The position numbers and the translations under genes were made by a program. 33,151 bases of DNA from an uncultured Desulfovibrio sp. (GTDB taxonomy: Bacteria; Desulfobacterota; Desulfovibrionia; Desulfovibrionales; Desulfovibrionaceae), in the NCBI GenBank assembly GCA_905235595.1, contig CAJOMG010000019.1:2131-35281 (forward strand), given 5' to 3'. Position 1 is the stretch's first letter, and each line of letters starts with the position of its first letter. Shown here in pieces: positions 9,919 to 18,053 of the stretch. Under the pieces are notes generated by a model. It saw only the letters and a list, made by a program, of their open reading frames with translations. It had not been told where the DNA came from and did no database searches.

Positions 9919-10143
9919 TCAGGCCCAGTCGCTGGCTATGGCCCCAAGGCCGATCATGTTTTCTGCCGCCATGCGGAATTGTGTTTGATTGAATGAAGTG
10001 CAGCTGTCTTGTGACATTAGTTGTTCTGTTGCAGCAGTGATGTCACTCATAATAGAGGGATAGTATGTAATGAATCCCGAATCGTCACCGGCATTGGGCG
10101 TCACATACAGAGTCACGCCGGACATGGGCTCAAAATAGGTCAT
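9919..10143 (-). CDS. Small conserved-looking protein of unknown function (74 aa)
   Basis: A 74-residue minus-strand frame sits alone in an otherwise empty 560-base gap between larB and the PpiD gene. An unusually strong ribosome site (GGGGGA) lies 6 bases before the ATG. The product has no signal peptide or membrane segment, starts with MTYFEPMSGVTLYVTP, and is rich in Ser, Thr and Met. I do not recognise a family. Base composition is like the surrounding chromosome. The good ribosome site and the lack of a competing frame argue that it is real. No terminator is visible after it, and it converges on larB. Confidence 0.55.
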   Translation of the reverse strand: MTYFEPMSGVTLYVTPNAGDDSGFITYYPSIMSDITAATEQLMSQDSCTSFNQTQFRMAAENMIGLGAIASDWA

Positions 10144-10277
10144 ATATTCCCCCGTTTGTACCGGCTTACCAAGGGTATTTTTTTAACGATATTCCATTCA
10201 GGTACGGGAAGCAAGTCCGTCTTGTAACGTCGTTAAGGCAGCGAATGCAGTGTTGAAATCAGCGACCGTACATATTC

Positions 10278-10306
10278 TTGAATATTCGCGAGATTCCGTC
10301 TATACT
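10278..10306 (+). promoter_or_regulatory. Sigma70-type promoter of the PpiD gene
   Basis: TTGAAT at 10278-10283 and TATACT at 10301-10306 are separated by exactly 17 bases. Both match the consensus at five of six positions. The box ends about 40 bases before the start of the PpiD gene, so a short leader is expected. Confidence 0.6.
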
Positions 10307-10347
10307 TAAAAACTTGAAAGAAAAGCCTTATGCAGGTGGGTACTCGC

Positions 10348-12267
10348 ATGCTTGATTATATTCGATCCAATGCTCAGTCCTTTGGGGTTAAACTGGCCTT
10401 TGGCATCATTATTCTGGTCTTTGTTTTTTGGGGAGTTGGCAGCTTGAACGAGGGTGACACAGTCAACCTTGTGGCAACGGTCAATGGAGACGCCATCACA
10501 GCACGGGATTTTGAAATAGCGTATCGCCGAGCTGAAGAAGCCGTATTGCGTCAAAATCCAGGGCTTGGACGTGAACAGTTCAAGCAAGAACTGGGCAGGC
10601 AGGTTTTGCGTGGTCTCGTAGAGCAGGTACTTCTTAAAAAAGTTGCTGCAGATGCGGGGCTTGCTGTAACTCCGCTGGAATTACGTGCTGCCGTGGGGCA
10701 AATCAAGGCCTTCCAGAATGAACAGGGGCAGTTCGACCCTGCGACCTATCAGCGCCTGCTGGAGGCGCAGCATATGTCGCCTGCCCAGTATGAGAGTGAG
10801 ATGAACGATGAGTTGCTGCGGCAAAAAATGTATGATCTGATAACCGCAGCTGCATGGACAAGTCCGGATGCGTCTCGTAATCGTTATGATTTTTTGCGTG
10901 AAAAACGCAGTGTTGACTACCTTTTTGTGCCGGCTTCTCAGTTTAAGGATATATCTAAACCTGCAGACGATACGGTAGAGAATTACTATAAAGCACACAT
11001 AAATGATTTTTCCATTCCGGCTAAGGTAACGATAGCCTATATTCGTGTTGCCCCTGAAGATCTCGTTAAGCCGGACTCAATCAGTGAAGCGGATGCTCGT
11101 GCCTGGTATGCAGCAAACCTAGCCCGTTTTTCACAAGAGGAGCAGGTAAAAGCACGTCATATTCTTGTGCCTCTGGCAGAGGATGCGTCTGAAGCTGATG
11201 TCAAAAAAGCGCAGGAACAGGCAACAATTATTGTTTCGGAACTCACTAACGGCAAGAAATTTTCTGAAGTTGCTGATGCCCATAACGGTCCCAATGCCGC
11301 CGGTCCTGGTGGGGAACTGGGTTGGCTTAAACGTGGCATGACCGTTGAACCTTTTGAAAAGACCGCTTTTGCTTTGGAACCTGGTAAAATTTCCGAGCCA
11401 GTACGCAGTCGGTTTGGTTTGCATATTATTCAAGTGGAAGAAAAGCGAGCCGCTGGCACCAAACCTTTTGCAGACGCTGCGGCTGAAGTGCGTGCTGCCA
11501 TGGCTCAAGAGCAGGGTACGGACAAGCTTAGTGATGTGCTTGACACGCTTATTGAAGATAATATCTTAGGCAAACAGTTGGACAAAAGCGCTCAAAAGTT
11601 GGGACTTGGGCTTGCAGAGATTGGTCCGGTTTCAGCCGTTGAATTGGCTGCAAAGCTGGGCATCAAGCCCGATGATGCTGAAGCTTTGCTGAACACTCCT
11701 GCTGATTCCCCTATGGACAGGGCGTTGGAGGCAGGAGATGCCTATATTGTAGCACGAGTTCTAAAAAATGTTCCAGCTTCAGTTGAACAGCTGGAAGCCG
11801 TTAAAAATACTATCATTGATCGCCTACAGAACGAGAAGGCCTTGGATGCAGCCATGCGTGCCGCTGTCGAACGCCGCAAGAGCCTTGCAGATGGGGTTAT
11901 TAGTCCAACGCTTAAGGTCAGCCTGGGCATACGTAGTGCCGCCCCCATGGAGCGCAGCGGTTCTCTTGCGGAGTTTGCTCCGAGCTTGGAGCTTTCATCA
12001 GCAGTTTTTGGGGCCAGTGTAGGGCAGTGGCTCCCTGAACCGTTTGCTGTCACAGATGCCAAGGAGGGCAGCGGTGCTGTGTTGGTACACGTGGATGCCG
12101 TACTGCCACCAGACAACAGTGAGTGGGAGGCAATCAAGGCCATCATGGCTGGCGCTGCGCAGCGTGAGCGTGCTGATGGATTGTTCGCTGTTTTTATGCA
12201 ACGCCTTTTTTCCACAGCCACGGTGGAAGTGCGCAATATGGATATTGTGGACAGAAAGGGATTGTGA
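10348..12267 (+). CDS. PpiD-like membrane-anchored periplasmic folding chaperone (SurA_N / parvulin)
   Basis: A 639-residue protein of the PpiD/SurA class. The N-terminus has one membrane anchor (LAFGIIILVFVFWGVGSL, about residues 15-32), placing the rest in the periplasm. A SurA_N_3-type chaperone domain follows (NGDAITARDFEIAYRRAEE onward). A parvulin PPIC domain lies at about residues 268-365, with VKARHILV at its start, GGELGWLKRG in the middle and FGLHIIQVEEKR at the end. A long helical C-terminal part resembles PpiD. The frame opens at 10330, but ATG 10348 gives the typical MLDYIRSNAQSF start and is preceded by AGGTGGG. Expected role is folding of newly exported envelope proteins. It has its own promoter and a strong terminator, so it is monocistronic. 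Confidence 0.9.
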   Translation: MLDYIRSNAQSFGVKLAFGIIILVFVFWGVGSLNEGDTVNLVATVNGDAITARDFEIAYRRAEEAVLRQNPGLGREQFKQELGRQVLRGLVEQVLLKKVAADAGLAVTPLELRAAVGQIKAFQNEQGQFDPATYQRLLEAQHMSPAQYESEMNDELLRQKMYDLITAAAWTSPDASRNRYDFLREKRSVDYLFVPASQFKDISKPADDTVENYYKAHINDFSIPAKVTIAYIRVAPEDLVKPDSISEADARAWYAANLARFSQEEQVKARHILVPLAEDASEADVKKAQEQATIIVSELTNGKKFSEVADAHNGPNAAGPGGELGWLKRGMTVEPFEKTAFALEPGKISEPVRSRFGLHIIQVEEKRAAGTKPFADAAAEVRAAMAQEQGTDKLSDVLDTLIEDNILGKQLDKSAQKLGLGLAEIGPVSAVELAAKLGIKPDDAEALLNTPADSPMDRALEAGDAYIVARVLKNVPASVEQLEAVKNTIIDRLQNEKALDAAMRAAVERRKSLADGVISPTLKVSLGIRSAAPMERSGSLAEFAPSLELSSAVFGASVGQWLPEPFAVTDAKEGSGAVLVHVDAVLPPDNSEWEAIKAIMAGAAQRERADGLFAVFMQRLFSTATVEVRNMDIVDRKGL

Positions 12268-12332
12268 TGCAGAGGCATAGTGCACTCTGCCGGTTTTCCC
12301 ATTTTCGGCATAGCGATAATCTTTAATTTAAG

Positions 12333-12365
12333 GCCGGAGCCGTTACGCGGTTTCGGCTTTTTTTT
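12333..12365 (+). terminator. Rho-independent terminator after the PpiD gene
   Basis: A 10-base-pair stem (GCCGGAGCCG with CGGTTTCGGC, two G-T pairs) around a 5-base loop is followed by eight T residues. It sits 66 bases after the PpiD gene stop and before glmS. Confidence 0.88.
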
Positions 12366-12412
12366 AACAGGCAAGTAGTGCTACATCTGATCACATGCTG
12401 AAGGAGATCTGT

Positions 12413-14236
12413 ATGTGCGGCATTATTGGATACGCTGGGCACAGGCCCGCTGTTCCCGTTGTGATAGAGGGGCTGCGCCGTTTGGAATATCGGGGTTATG
12501 ATTCAGCTGGCGTTGCCTTTTCCGGACATGGTAATCTGCATGTTGTACGAGCCACTGGCAAACTTGCGGCTTTGGAGGAAAAACTTGCTCATGAGGAGAG
12601 CGTGATTACGCCCACCTGTGCCATGGGGCACACCCGTTGGGCAACACATGGTGCTCCCGTAGAACGAAACGCCCATCCTCATTGTTCCAACGATGGGTCA
12701 TTGGCCATGGTACATAATGGTATCATTGAAAATTTTCAGGAGCTCAAGGTAGAACTTGTAGCAAAGGGCTATACCTTCAGTTCCGAGACAGATACGGAAG
12801 TTCTAGTAAATCTTATTGAGGAGCGACGCAAAAATGCGCCGGATGTGTTGCATGCTTTTGCAGAGGCTCTGCGTGAAGCCCATGGTACATATGCCGTCTG
12901 CCTCATGGACAGAGCCGAACCGGGTGTCATTTACGCGGCGCGAATGTCCGCTCCGCTCATCTTTGGCCTGGGTACAGGGGAGAACTTTGTCGCATCGGAT
13001 ATTCCTGCCTTTTTACCCTTCACACGCAAGGTTATCTTTCTCGAAGATGGCGAGATCGTACGTTTGACTGCGACCACTTATGAGGTGCTGCATCTGGAAG
13101 ACCTACGCCCTAAAGTACATGAGATACACACTATTGCGTGGGATATGCAGGCCGCGCAAAAGAGTGGATATCGTCATTTTATGCTTAAGGAAATATTTGA
13201 GCAGCCCCGTGTTATTCTTGACGGGTTTGCCGGTCGTATGCATGAGGGCGATGTTGTGCTCAAAGAATTGGATGCGTTACCAGTGCCACGACGTCTGCAT
13301 ATTGTGGCATGTGGAACTTCATATCATTCCGGCCTATGGGGGCGTCATTTATTGGAACACTGGGCACATGTGCCGGTGCAGGTGGAAATAGCTTCAGAGT
13401 TTCGCTATAGGGAGGCCGTGCTCTTTGACAAAGATGATATGGTTCTGGTCATTAGCCAGAGCGGCGAAACGGCTGATACTCTGGCCGCCTTACGTGCTGC
13501 AAAAAAGTGCGGAGTGCCGGTGCTTGGCCTTTGTAACGTAGTAGGATCTTCCATAGCCCGTGAGGCCTCGGCCGTGCTCTATACGCAAGCCGGACCAGAG
13601 ATCAGTGTTGCCTCCACCAAGGCTATGTGCAGCCAAATGTTAATGTTGGCTCTTATGGCTCTTTACTGGGCACGTCGTAATGAGGGCATGACTTTGCAAG
13701 AACGTCGTACGACTCTCGCTCTGCTTGCGGGACTGCCTGATTTGCTGGATGCGGCCTTGCCAGCTATGCATCAGAGGGCAAGGGAGTTGTCACGCAAATA
13801 CGCACAGACTCGTAACTTTTTCTATTTGGGCCGTGGGCATTGCTATCCTTTAGCGCTAGAAGGGGCGCTCAAGCTTAAGGAACTTTCCTATATTCATGCT
13901 GAGGGTTATGCTGCGGGCGAGATGAAACATGGCCCCATCGCATTAATTGATCCGAGTTTCCCCACGTTTGTTTTGGCGTTAGATGACGCACTACTACCTA
14001 AGGTCGTATCTAATATGGTGGAAGTGCAGGCAAGGCAGGGCAAAGTCATTGCCCTGACTAATGAAGGACTGGATATGCACGTCGAGGACATCTGGGAAAT
14101 TCCGCGTCTGCCATCACCTTTGGCAGGTTTTGTAGCTCTGCCTGCATTACAACTTTTCAGTTATGAGGTGGCAGATTATCTTGGCAAAGATGTGGATCAG
14201 CCCCGCAACCTGGCAAAAAGCGTTACTGTGGAATAG
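12413..14236 (+). CDS. glmS: Glutamine--fructose-6-phosphate aminotransferase (isomerizing)
   Basis: A 607-residue GlmS, which makes glucosamine-6-phosphate from fructose-6-phosphate and glutamine for peptidoglycan and lipopolysaccharide. The start is fixed at ATG 12413 because maturation leaves Cys2 (MCGIIGYAG) as the Ntn nucleophile; an AAGGAG site lies just upstream. The glutaminase domain covers about residues 1-240 (RRLEYRGYDSAG, HTRWATHG, GIIENF). Two SIS sugar-isomerase domains follow, with ACGTSYHSG, SQSGETADT, and EGALKLKELSYIHAEGYAAGEMKHGP. It ends with KSVTVE, the family C-terminus. All expected residues are seen. It lies directly behind a terminator and has no obvious operon partner. 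No glmS ribozyme is present in the 47-base leader. Confidence 0.97.
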   Translation: MCGIIGYAGHRPAVPVVIEGLRRLEYRGYDSAGVAFSGHGNLHVVRATGKLAALEEKLAHEESVITPTCAMGHTRWATHGAPVERNAHPHCSNDGSLAMVHNGIIENFQELKVELVAKGYTFSSETDTEVLVNLIEERRKNAPDVLHAFAEALREAHGTYAVCLMDRAEPGVIYAARMSAPLIFGLGTGENFVASDIPAFLPFTRKVIFLEDGEIVRLTATTYEVLHLEDLRPKVHEIHTIAWDMQAAQKSGYRHFMLKEIFEQPRVILDGFAGRMHEGDVVLKELDALPVPRRLHIVACGTSYHSGLWGRHLLEHWAHVPVQVEIASEFRYREAVLFDKDDMVLVISQSGETADTLAALRAAKKCGVPVLGLCNVVGSSIAREASAVLYTQAGPEISVASTKAMCSQMLMLALMALYWARRNEGMTLQERRTTLALLAGLPDLLDAALPAMHQRARELSRKYAQTRNFFYLGRGHCYPLALEGALKLKELSYIHAEGYAAGEMKHGPIALIDPSFPTFVLALDDALLPKVVSNMVEVQARQGKVIALTNEGLDMHVEDIWEIPRLPSPLAGFVALPALQLFSYEVADYLGKDVDQPRNLAKSVTVE

Positions 14237-14287
14237 CTGAGCGAGCGCCGCGCTGCGTCACAGAACAGGGGTACTAGGGCAATCTTC

Positions 14288-14800
14288 CTAGCGAAGGTCG
14301 GTGAACGTTGTTACAGGCGGTGGTGCAGCACGATCAGTAGTCGATGAAATTGCGGGCCTTCTGGGTGTAGCTTTTTGTGAAGAAGCAGTAGCGGGTTTTG
14401 CAGAAGAAGTTGCTTGAGAAGGTGGCCGCAAGGCTGTTTGTCCTGCATCCATAGGTGCAGGTTGTACCGCTTCCTTGGGTGCCTGTGCTGTACGTTGGGG
14501 TCTGTGTCGGCCTGATCTTCTTGCTGGGGTGTGTCTTTTCCTTGGCGGAGGTGTGACAACCAGTTCAGGAACTGATGCGGGATCGACAAAATGTGCGCCT
14601 TCGAGACGGATTTGGAGAGGGTAGACAAGAGTGTTCCAATACAGGCGTCCTCCGCCTTTGTGCAGCCAGATATGCGTTATATTCGTCCCGCCATCTCTGG
14701 TTACAACGGGGAATTGTGAAGCGGCGTTAGCTCTGACAGGCTGTGTGTAGCCAAAGTATAGGATGGCATAGGACAGAAGAATACATGTAAGTTTGTTCAT
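14288..14800 (-). CDS. Secreted Pro/Ala-rich protein of unknown function
   Basis: A 170-residue protein with a Sec signal peptide (about residues 1-25, cleavage after VRANA). A short ordered part of about 55 residues follows (containing TNITHIWLHKGGGRLYWNT). The C-terminal half is low-complexity, rich in Pro, Ala, Arg, Ser and Thr, and probably disordered and positively charged. An AGAGG ribosome site precedes the ATG. The gene converges with glmS across 51 bases and diverges from the kinase-fold gene. I do not recognise a family. The basic Pro-rich tail could span or bind peptidoglycan or nucleic acid, but nothing in the sequence decides this. Confidence 0.7.
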   Translation of the reverse strand: MNKLTCILLSYAILYFGYTQPVRANAASQFPVVTRDGGTNITHIWLHKGGGRLYWNTLVYPLQIRLEGAHFVDPASVPELVVTPPPRKRHTPARRSGRHRPQRTAQAPKEAVQPAPMDAGQTALRPPSQATSSAKPATASSQKATPRRPAISSTTDRAAPPPVTTFTDLR

Positions 14801-14867
14801 GAGAATCTACCTCTAATCTTCTTACGGAAGATGTCGCAAAATCTTTAGGGCATTTTAAGGAGATGCC

Positions 14868-15431
14868 ATGCAGTTGCAGCAATCTTTCATTACATCACCT
14901 GTTCAGCCCATTCCGGCAATCAGCCTCATTGGCATGGCAGGAGCGGGCAAATCTACTGTAGGCAAAATGCTTGCGCGAGAACTCAATTGGACATTCATGG
15001 ACAGTGATTATTTGATTGAGGCTACCTACGGCGCACGATTACAGGATATCACTGATGCTTTGGGAAAAACAGCTTTTCTGGATGTGGAGGCAAAAATTGT
15101 CAGTGCAATCAGGATACAAAGGGCGGTCATCGCCACAGGTGGCAGTGTTGTATACCGTGAAGAATCTATGCGGCATTTGTCGTCACTTGGCCCTATCATC
15201 TTTCTAGATGTTCCGTTCCCGCTGATTGAGGAGCGTGTGGCCCGTAATCCGGAACGGGGCATAGCCATGGCACCCGGTGAAGATCTTAAGGATCTTTTTT
15301 GCGAGCGGTATGGACTGTATCTTCGTTATGCCGATATACGTTGTCCCGCAGGGGAGGAGGTTACTCCTCAAATGTGTGCGCGGTGGATTGTTGACAATCT
15401 TCCACAAGAGATTTGTAGGGATGATCATTGA
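14868..15431 (+). CDS. Shikimate-kinase-fold P-loop kinase, possibly a homoserine kinase
   Basis: A 187-residue protein of the shikimate kinase family. Walker A GMAGAGKST lies at residues 22-30 and the DSD motif at 45-47. The substrate site is unlike true shikimate kinases. The family FRxxE motif reads FLDVE (residues 70-74), so the Arg that holds the shikimate carboxylate is Leu71. The GGG loop reads GGS (91-93). The lid region RNPERGIAMAP and the later RYGLYLRYAD keep Arg residues. A ~17-residue N-terminal extension precedes the core. An AAGGAG site lies before the ATG. These changes suggest a different small alcohol substrate. I recall shikimate-kinase-like homoserine kinases being proposed in Desulfovibrio but cannot verify it here. 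Cytoplasmic; no operon partner. Confidence 0.85.
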   Translation: MQLQQSFITSPVQPIPAISLIGMAGAGKSTVGKMLARELNWTFMDSDYLIEATYGARLQDITDALGKTAFLDVEAKIVSAIRIQRAVIATGGSVVYREESMRHLSSLGPIIFLDVPFPLIEERVARNPERGIAMAPGEDLKDLFCERYGLYLRYADIRCPAGEEVTPQMCARWIVDNLPQEICRDDH

Positions 15432-15453
15432 ATTAGTGTCGGGAAGGGAAATT

Positions 15454-16095
15454 TCATTTTCCCCATTTTAAGCGGGCACGCAATATCTCAATTCCAAAAG
15501 GCAACAGGGAAAGAGCCACGATTGCGTAGACGATGATGCTGAAATGCTCCCGTACCCAGGGGAGATTGCCAAGAAAATAGCCGGCAGATACTAGACTGCC
15601 AACCCACAGGACGCATCCTGTTATATTGAACAGAAAGAAAGTGGGCGGGTGCATGAGAGCAATACCTGCCACAAAGGGGGCAAAGGTGCGTACAACAGGC
15701 ACGAATCGTGCCAGCACGATGGCCTTGCCACCGTGTCGTCGATAGAACTGATGCGCCTTGAGCAGATATTCCTTCTTGATGAATCTGTTTTCTTGAGAAA
15801 AGATGGCTGGGCCTACATGACGACCAATGCTGTAGTTTACTGCGTCTCCCAGTACGCCCGCTGTCAGCAGTAATGCGATAGCCTGCCCGTATCCCATGAG
15901 TCCGGCCCCTGCCGCCACACCTGATGCAAAGAGCAAGGAATCCCCTGGCAAAAAAGGTGTGATTACAAGGCCTGTTTCAGCAAAAACGATGCAGAACAGG
16001 ATTGCATAGATCCAGGGCCCATATTGTTCCGCCAGGGCAAAAAGATGTGCATCTATATGCAAGATTACATCAATCGCTGCATACAGCATATCCAT
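15454..16095 (-). CDS. DedA family (VTT domain) membrane protein
   Basis: A 213-residue polytopic inner-membrane protein of the DedA family. Signatures are the FAETGLVITPFLPGDSLLF segment (about residues 38-56), the GDAVNYSIGRHVG turn, and RFVPVVRTFAPFVAGIALM (about 125-144), which holds the Arg residues essential in E. coli YqjA/YghB. About five membrane or re-entrant segments are visible. DedA proteins are implicated in polyprenyl-phosphate or phospholipid flipping and proton-dependent envelope homeostasis; the substrate of this one is unknown. An AAGGAG site lies upstream of the ATG. It converges with the kinase-fold gene and diverges from the hydrolase-fold gene. Confidence 0.9.
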   Translation of the reverse strand: MDMLYAAIDVILHIDAHLFALAEQYGPWIYAILFCIVFAETGLVITPFLPGDSLLFASGVAAGAGLMGYGQAIALLLTAGVLGDAVNYSIGRHVGPAIFSQENRFIKKEYLLKAHQFYRRHGGKAIVLARFVPVVRTFAPFVAGIALMHPPTFFLFNITGCVLWVGSLVSAGYFLGNLPWVREHFSIIVYAIVALSLLPFGIEILRARLKWGK

Positions 16096-16166
16096 GTAGA
16101 AAACGCTCCTTGCAGATGTTGTGGTTCACTCTTGTACCCTAAGCCGCCTTATGGCACAACACGCGT

Positions 16167-17282
16167 ATGAGACAATATCTGGCAATTTCCGCGATTTCTG
16201 TGCTTCTAATACTGTTAGCTTGTCCTTCTGCTTATGCCGATACTGTCTATCATGTTGGGTTTCGTACTTTGGGGCAATGGTTACCGGAAGGATCTCTGCG
16301 GCTTGATGTCAACATATGGTATCCCAGCATTCGACCTCCTCGTGATCTTAATTACAGTCCATGGAAATTTGCTGCCGCACTTGGAGGCAAGCCTGTTGAA
16401 GAACGTTTCCCCCTTTTGCTTCTTTCCCACGATACCGCTGGTAACCGCTTTACCTACCATGATACGGCAACCATGCTGGCTTCTCTGGGATTTGTGGTCG
16501 CTGTGCCAAACCATCCTAGGGACAATATGGATAATATGGACGATTTGTTCACTTGGAGGCAATTGGACAGTAGAGTTCGAGAACTCGTAGGTACTATTGA
16601 TTTATTGTTGGCTACGCCAGATATGGAATCATGTATTGATCGTACGCGTATGGGTGTTATCGGATTCGGAGCGGGAGGTACAGCCGCATTGCTTTTAGGA
16701 GGTGCGTTGCCAAACTGCGATTATTGGCCAGCGTATTGTGACAATACAAACGCATTTGACATGTATTGTCATATTTGGGCTAGGAATCGTATCAACTTGC
16801 TTTGTAAGCACCTACCTCTGACAAAGAGTTTAGCCGATAGTCGTGTTAAGGCAGTCGCGGCAATTTCACCGGCCTTTGGCATGCTCTTTTCACACAGTTC
16901 ATTCCGATGGTTTTATCCACCACTGCTACTCATTGCAGCGGGAAATGACAGTATGAATCCTCCTTCGCTTCATGCTCGGCGTTTTTTTGAATTGGTGAAT
17001 AAAAAAGCACGTTGGCTCTTACTGCCACAAGCGGATGCCGGGGCGCTTATGGCACCATGTCCCGCGTCTTTGGCTGACGAACTGCCTGAAATGTGCCGTT
17101 CTGTCCCGCCTGAAATAAAGGCCGACGTGCATAAAAGTATGCATAAAGCACTGCAGGATTTTTTTCTCCACTATCTTGGCAGTAATACGGATGTTCCCAG
17201 TATTCCACCACCACCGGATCTGTCACCGCCTCTTCCGGCACCTGTACAACAGCCTGCTGTCCGTCAAAAAAAGCGGCGTTGA
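16167..17282 (+). CDS. Secreted alpha/beta-hydrolase fold protein lacking catalytic Ser and His
   Basis: A 371-residue exported protein (signal peptide about residues 1-24, cleaved after AYA). The body matches the predicted dienelactone hydrolase/PAF-acetylhydrolase-like group: LLLLSHDTAGNRF, ASLGFVVAVPNHPRDNMD, RMGVIGFGAGGTAAL and a C-terminal MAPCPASLADELPEMC block. The nucleophile elbow should read G-x-S-x-G but reads G166-F-G168-A-G170, so the Ser is Gly. The usual GH before the FLAPC block is replaced; the position of the His is Ala291. The acid Asp261 remains. The C-terminal ~35 residues are Pro-rich and end in a basic KKRR tail. It is probably a non-catalytic binding protein or a pseudoenzyme. 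It diverges from dedA, and a hairpin follows. Confidence 0.8.
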   Translation: MRQYLAISAISVLLILLACPSAYADTVYHVGFRTLGQWLPEGSLRLDVNIWYPSIRPPRDLNYSPWKFAAALGGKPVEERFPLLLLSHDTAGNRFTYHDTATMLASLGFVVAVPNHPRDNMDNMDDLFTWRQLDSRVRELVGTIDLLLATPDMESCIDRTRMGVIGFGAGGTAALLLGGALPNCDYWPAYCDNTNAFDMYCHIWARNRINLLCKHLPLTKSLADSRVKAVAAISPAFGMLFSHSSFRWFYPPLLLIAAGNDSMNPPSLHARRFFELVNKKARWLLLPQADAGALMAPCPASLADELPEMCRSVPPEIKADVHKSMHKALQDFFLHYLGSNTDVPSIPPPPDLSPPLPAPVQQPAVRQKKRR

Positions 17283-17289
17283 TTCCTTT

Positions 17290-17325
17290 AATGGAGCAGA
17301 GTATGCTCCATTAGACGGCTTTTTC
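17290..17325 (+). terminator. Possible terminator after the hydrolase-fold gene
   Basis: A perfect 9-base stem AATGGAGCA/TGCTCCATT with a 5-base loop lies just after the stop. A run of five T follows only after seven further bases, so termination may be weak. Confidence 0.4.
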
Positions 17326-17404
17326 ACAATAATAAATGTTTTTTTGTATATGAATGGTTTTGCCTTGCTGAGAGCTATCCGTAGCTTTTTAGGGATGATA
17401 TGCC

Positions 17405-17956
17405 ATGCGTATGCGTATTATTCTTTTTTGTCTGTTGACAATGGCAGTTATGATTCCTGTTGCCAGAGTACCGGCAGTATTTGCCCAGGATGATGGGTGG
17501 ACTGTCATGCCGGCTGGTGCACGCTCGGCGTTTTTTGGCATTCATGGCGGCACCATGCCCGTTAGTCTTCTCGTTTACGGCGATGGTACGTCGCTTGTGA
17601 CATTTGTAGGTCGTACAGGTAATGATTTTATGGCTGTATTGCGTCATTCTGATATGGCATCACCTAGCTTGTTACAGAGCATGTCGTGGAACAAGGCACA
17701 GCCTGTAACGCCTTCTGCCAATGCCACTGCCGTACTTATGGCTGGAACTGGTGTCGTAAGCCTCCCGGTTTTCAACCTTTCCGGTGAGGGAGTTTCCCGT
17801 GTGGCCAAGCCCGGGCACCTCCAGCCATTCGGGCTTTCAGATAAACCCTTGCCTATCGAAGGCAGTGTTACACGACCTCCACATTTTATTCCTATCAAAC
17901 AATATCGTCTTTATTTTCAGCCGTATTATTTACAGCCTCGCCGAGACACAAATTGA
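17405..17956 (+). CDS. Secreted protein of unknown function (183 aa)
   Basis: A 183-residue protein with a clear signal peptide (MRMRI start, hydrophobic core, cleavage after VFA near residue 27). The mature part of about 155 residues is rich in Gly, Pro, Val and Ser, contains no Cys, and alternates hydrophobic residues as expected for beta structure (SLLVYGDGTSLVTFVGRTG). The C-terminus carries many aromatic residues (QYRLYFQPYYLQP). An AGGG ribosome site precedes the ATG. It lies 122 bases after the hydrolase-fold gene on the same strand, and it converges with the lactate permease. I do not recognise the family; periplasmic or outer-surface location is inferred from the signal peptide. Confidence 0.72.
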   Translation: MRMRIILFCLLTMAVMIPVARVPAVFAQDDGWTVMPAGARSAFFGIHGGTMPVSLLVYGDGTSLVTFVGRTGNDFMAVLRHSDMASPSLLQSMSWNKAQPVTPSANATAVLMAGTGVVSLPVFNLSGEGVSRVAKPGHLQPFGLSDKPLPIEGSVTRPPHFIPIKQYRLYFQPYYLQPRRDTN

Positions 17957-17991
17957 CTGTATTTTAAGACTGTCTTGTTAGATTTTATATA

Positions 17992-18030
17992 TAAAAAGCC
18001 CCCGTAAACAATTCTGTTGTTTTCGGGGGC
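17992..18030 (-). terminator. Rho-independent terminator of the lactate permease transcript
   Basis: GCCCCCG at 17998 pairs with CGGGGGC ending at 18030, extended by AAACAA/TTGTTT with one mismatch. On the minus strand the stem is followed by TTTTTATATAT, so it closes the permease transcript. It may also block read-through from the plus strand. Confidence 0.8.
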
Positions 18031-18053
18031 ATCGCGTTTAGGGATGGCAAATG

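Noticed and set aside
12366..12412. Possible glmS ribozyme before glmS
   Set aside because: Only 47 bases separate the terminator from the start, too short for the ribozyme core, and such ribozymes are mostly found in Gram-positive bacteria.
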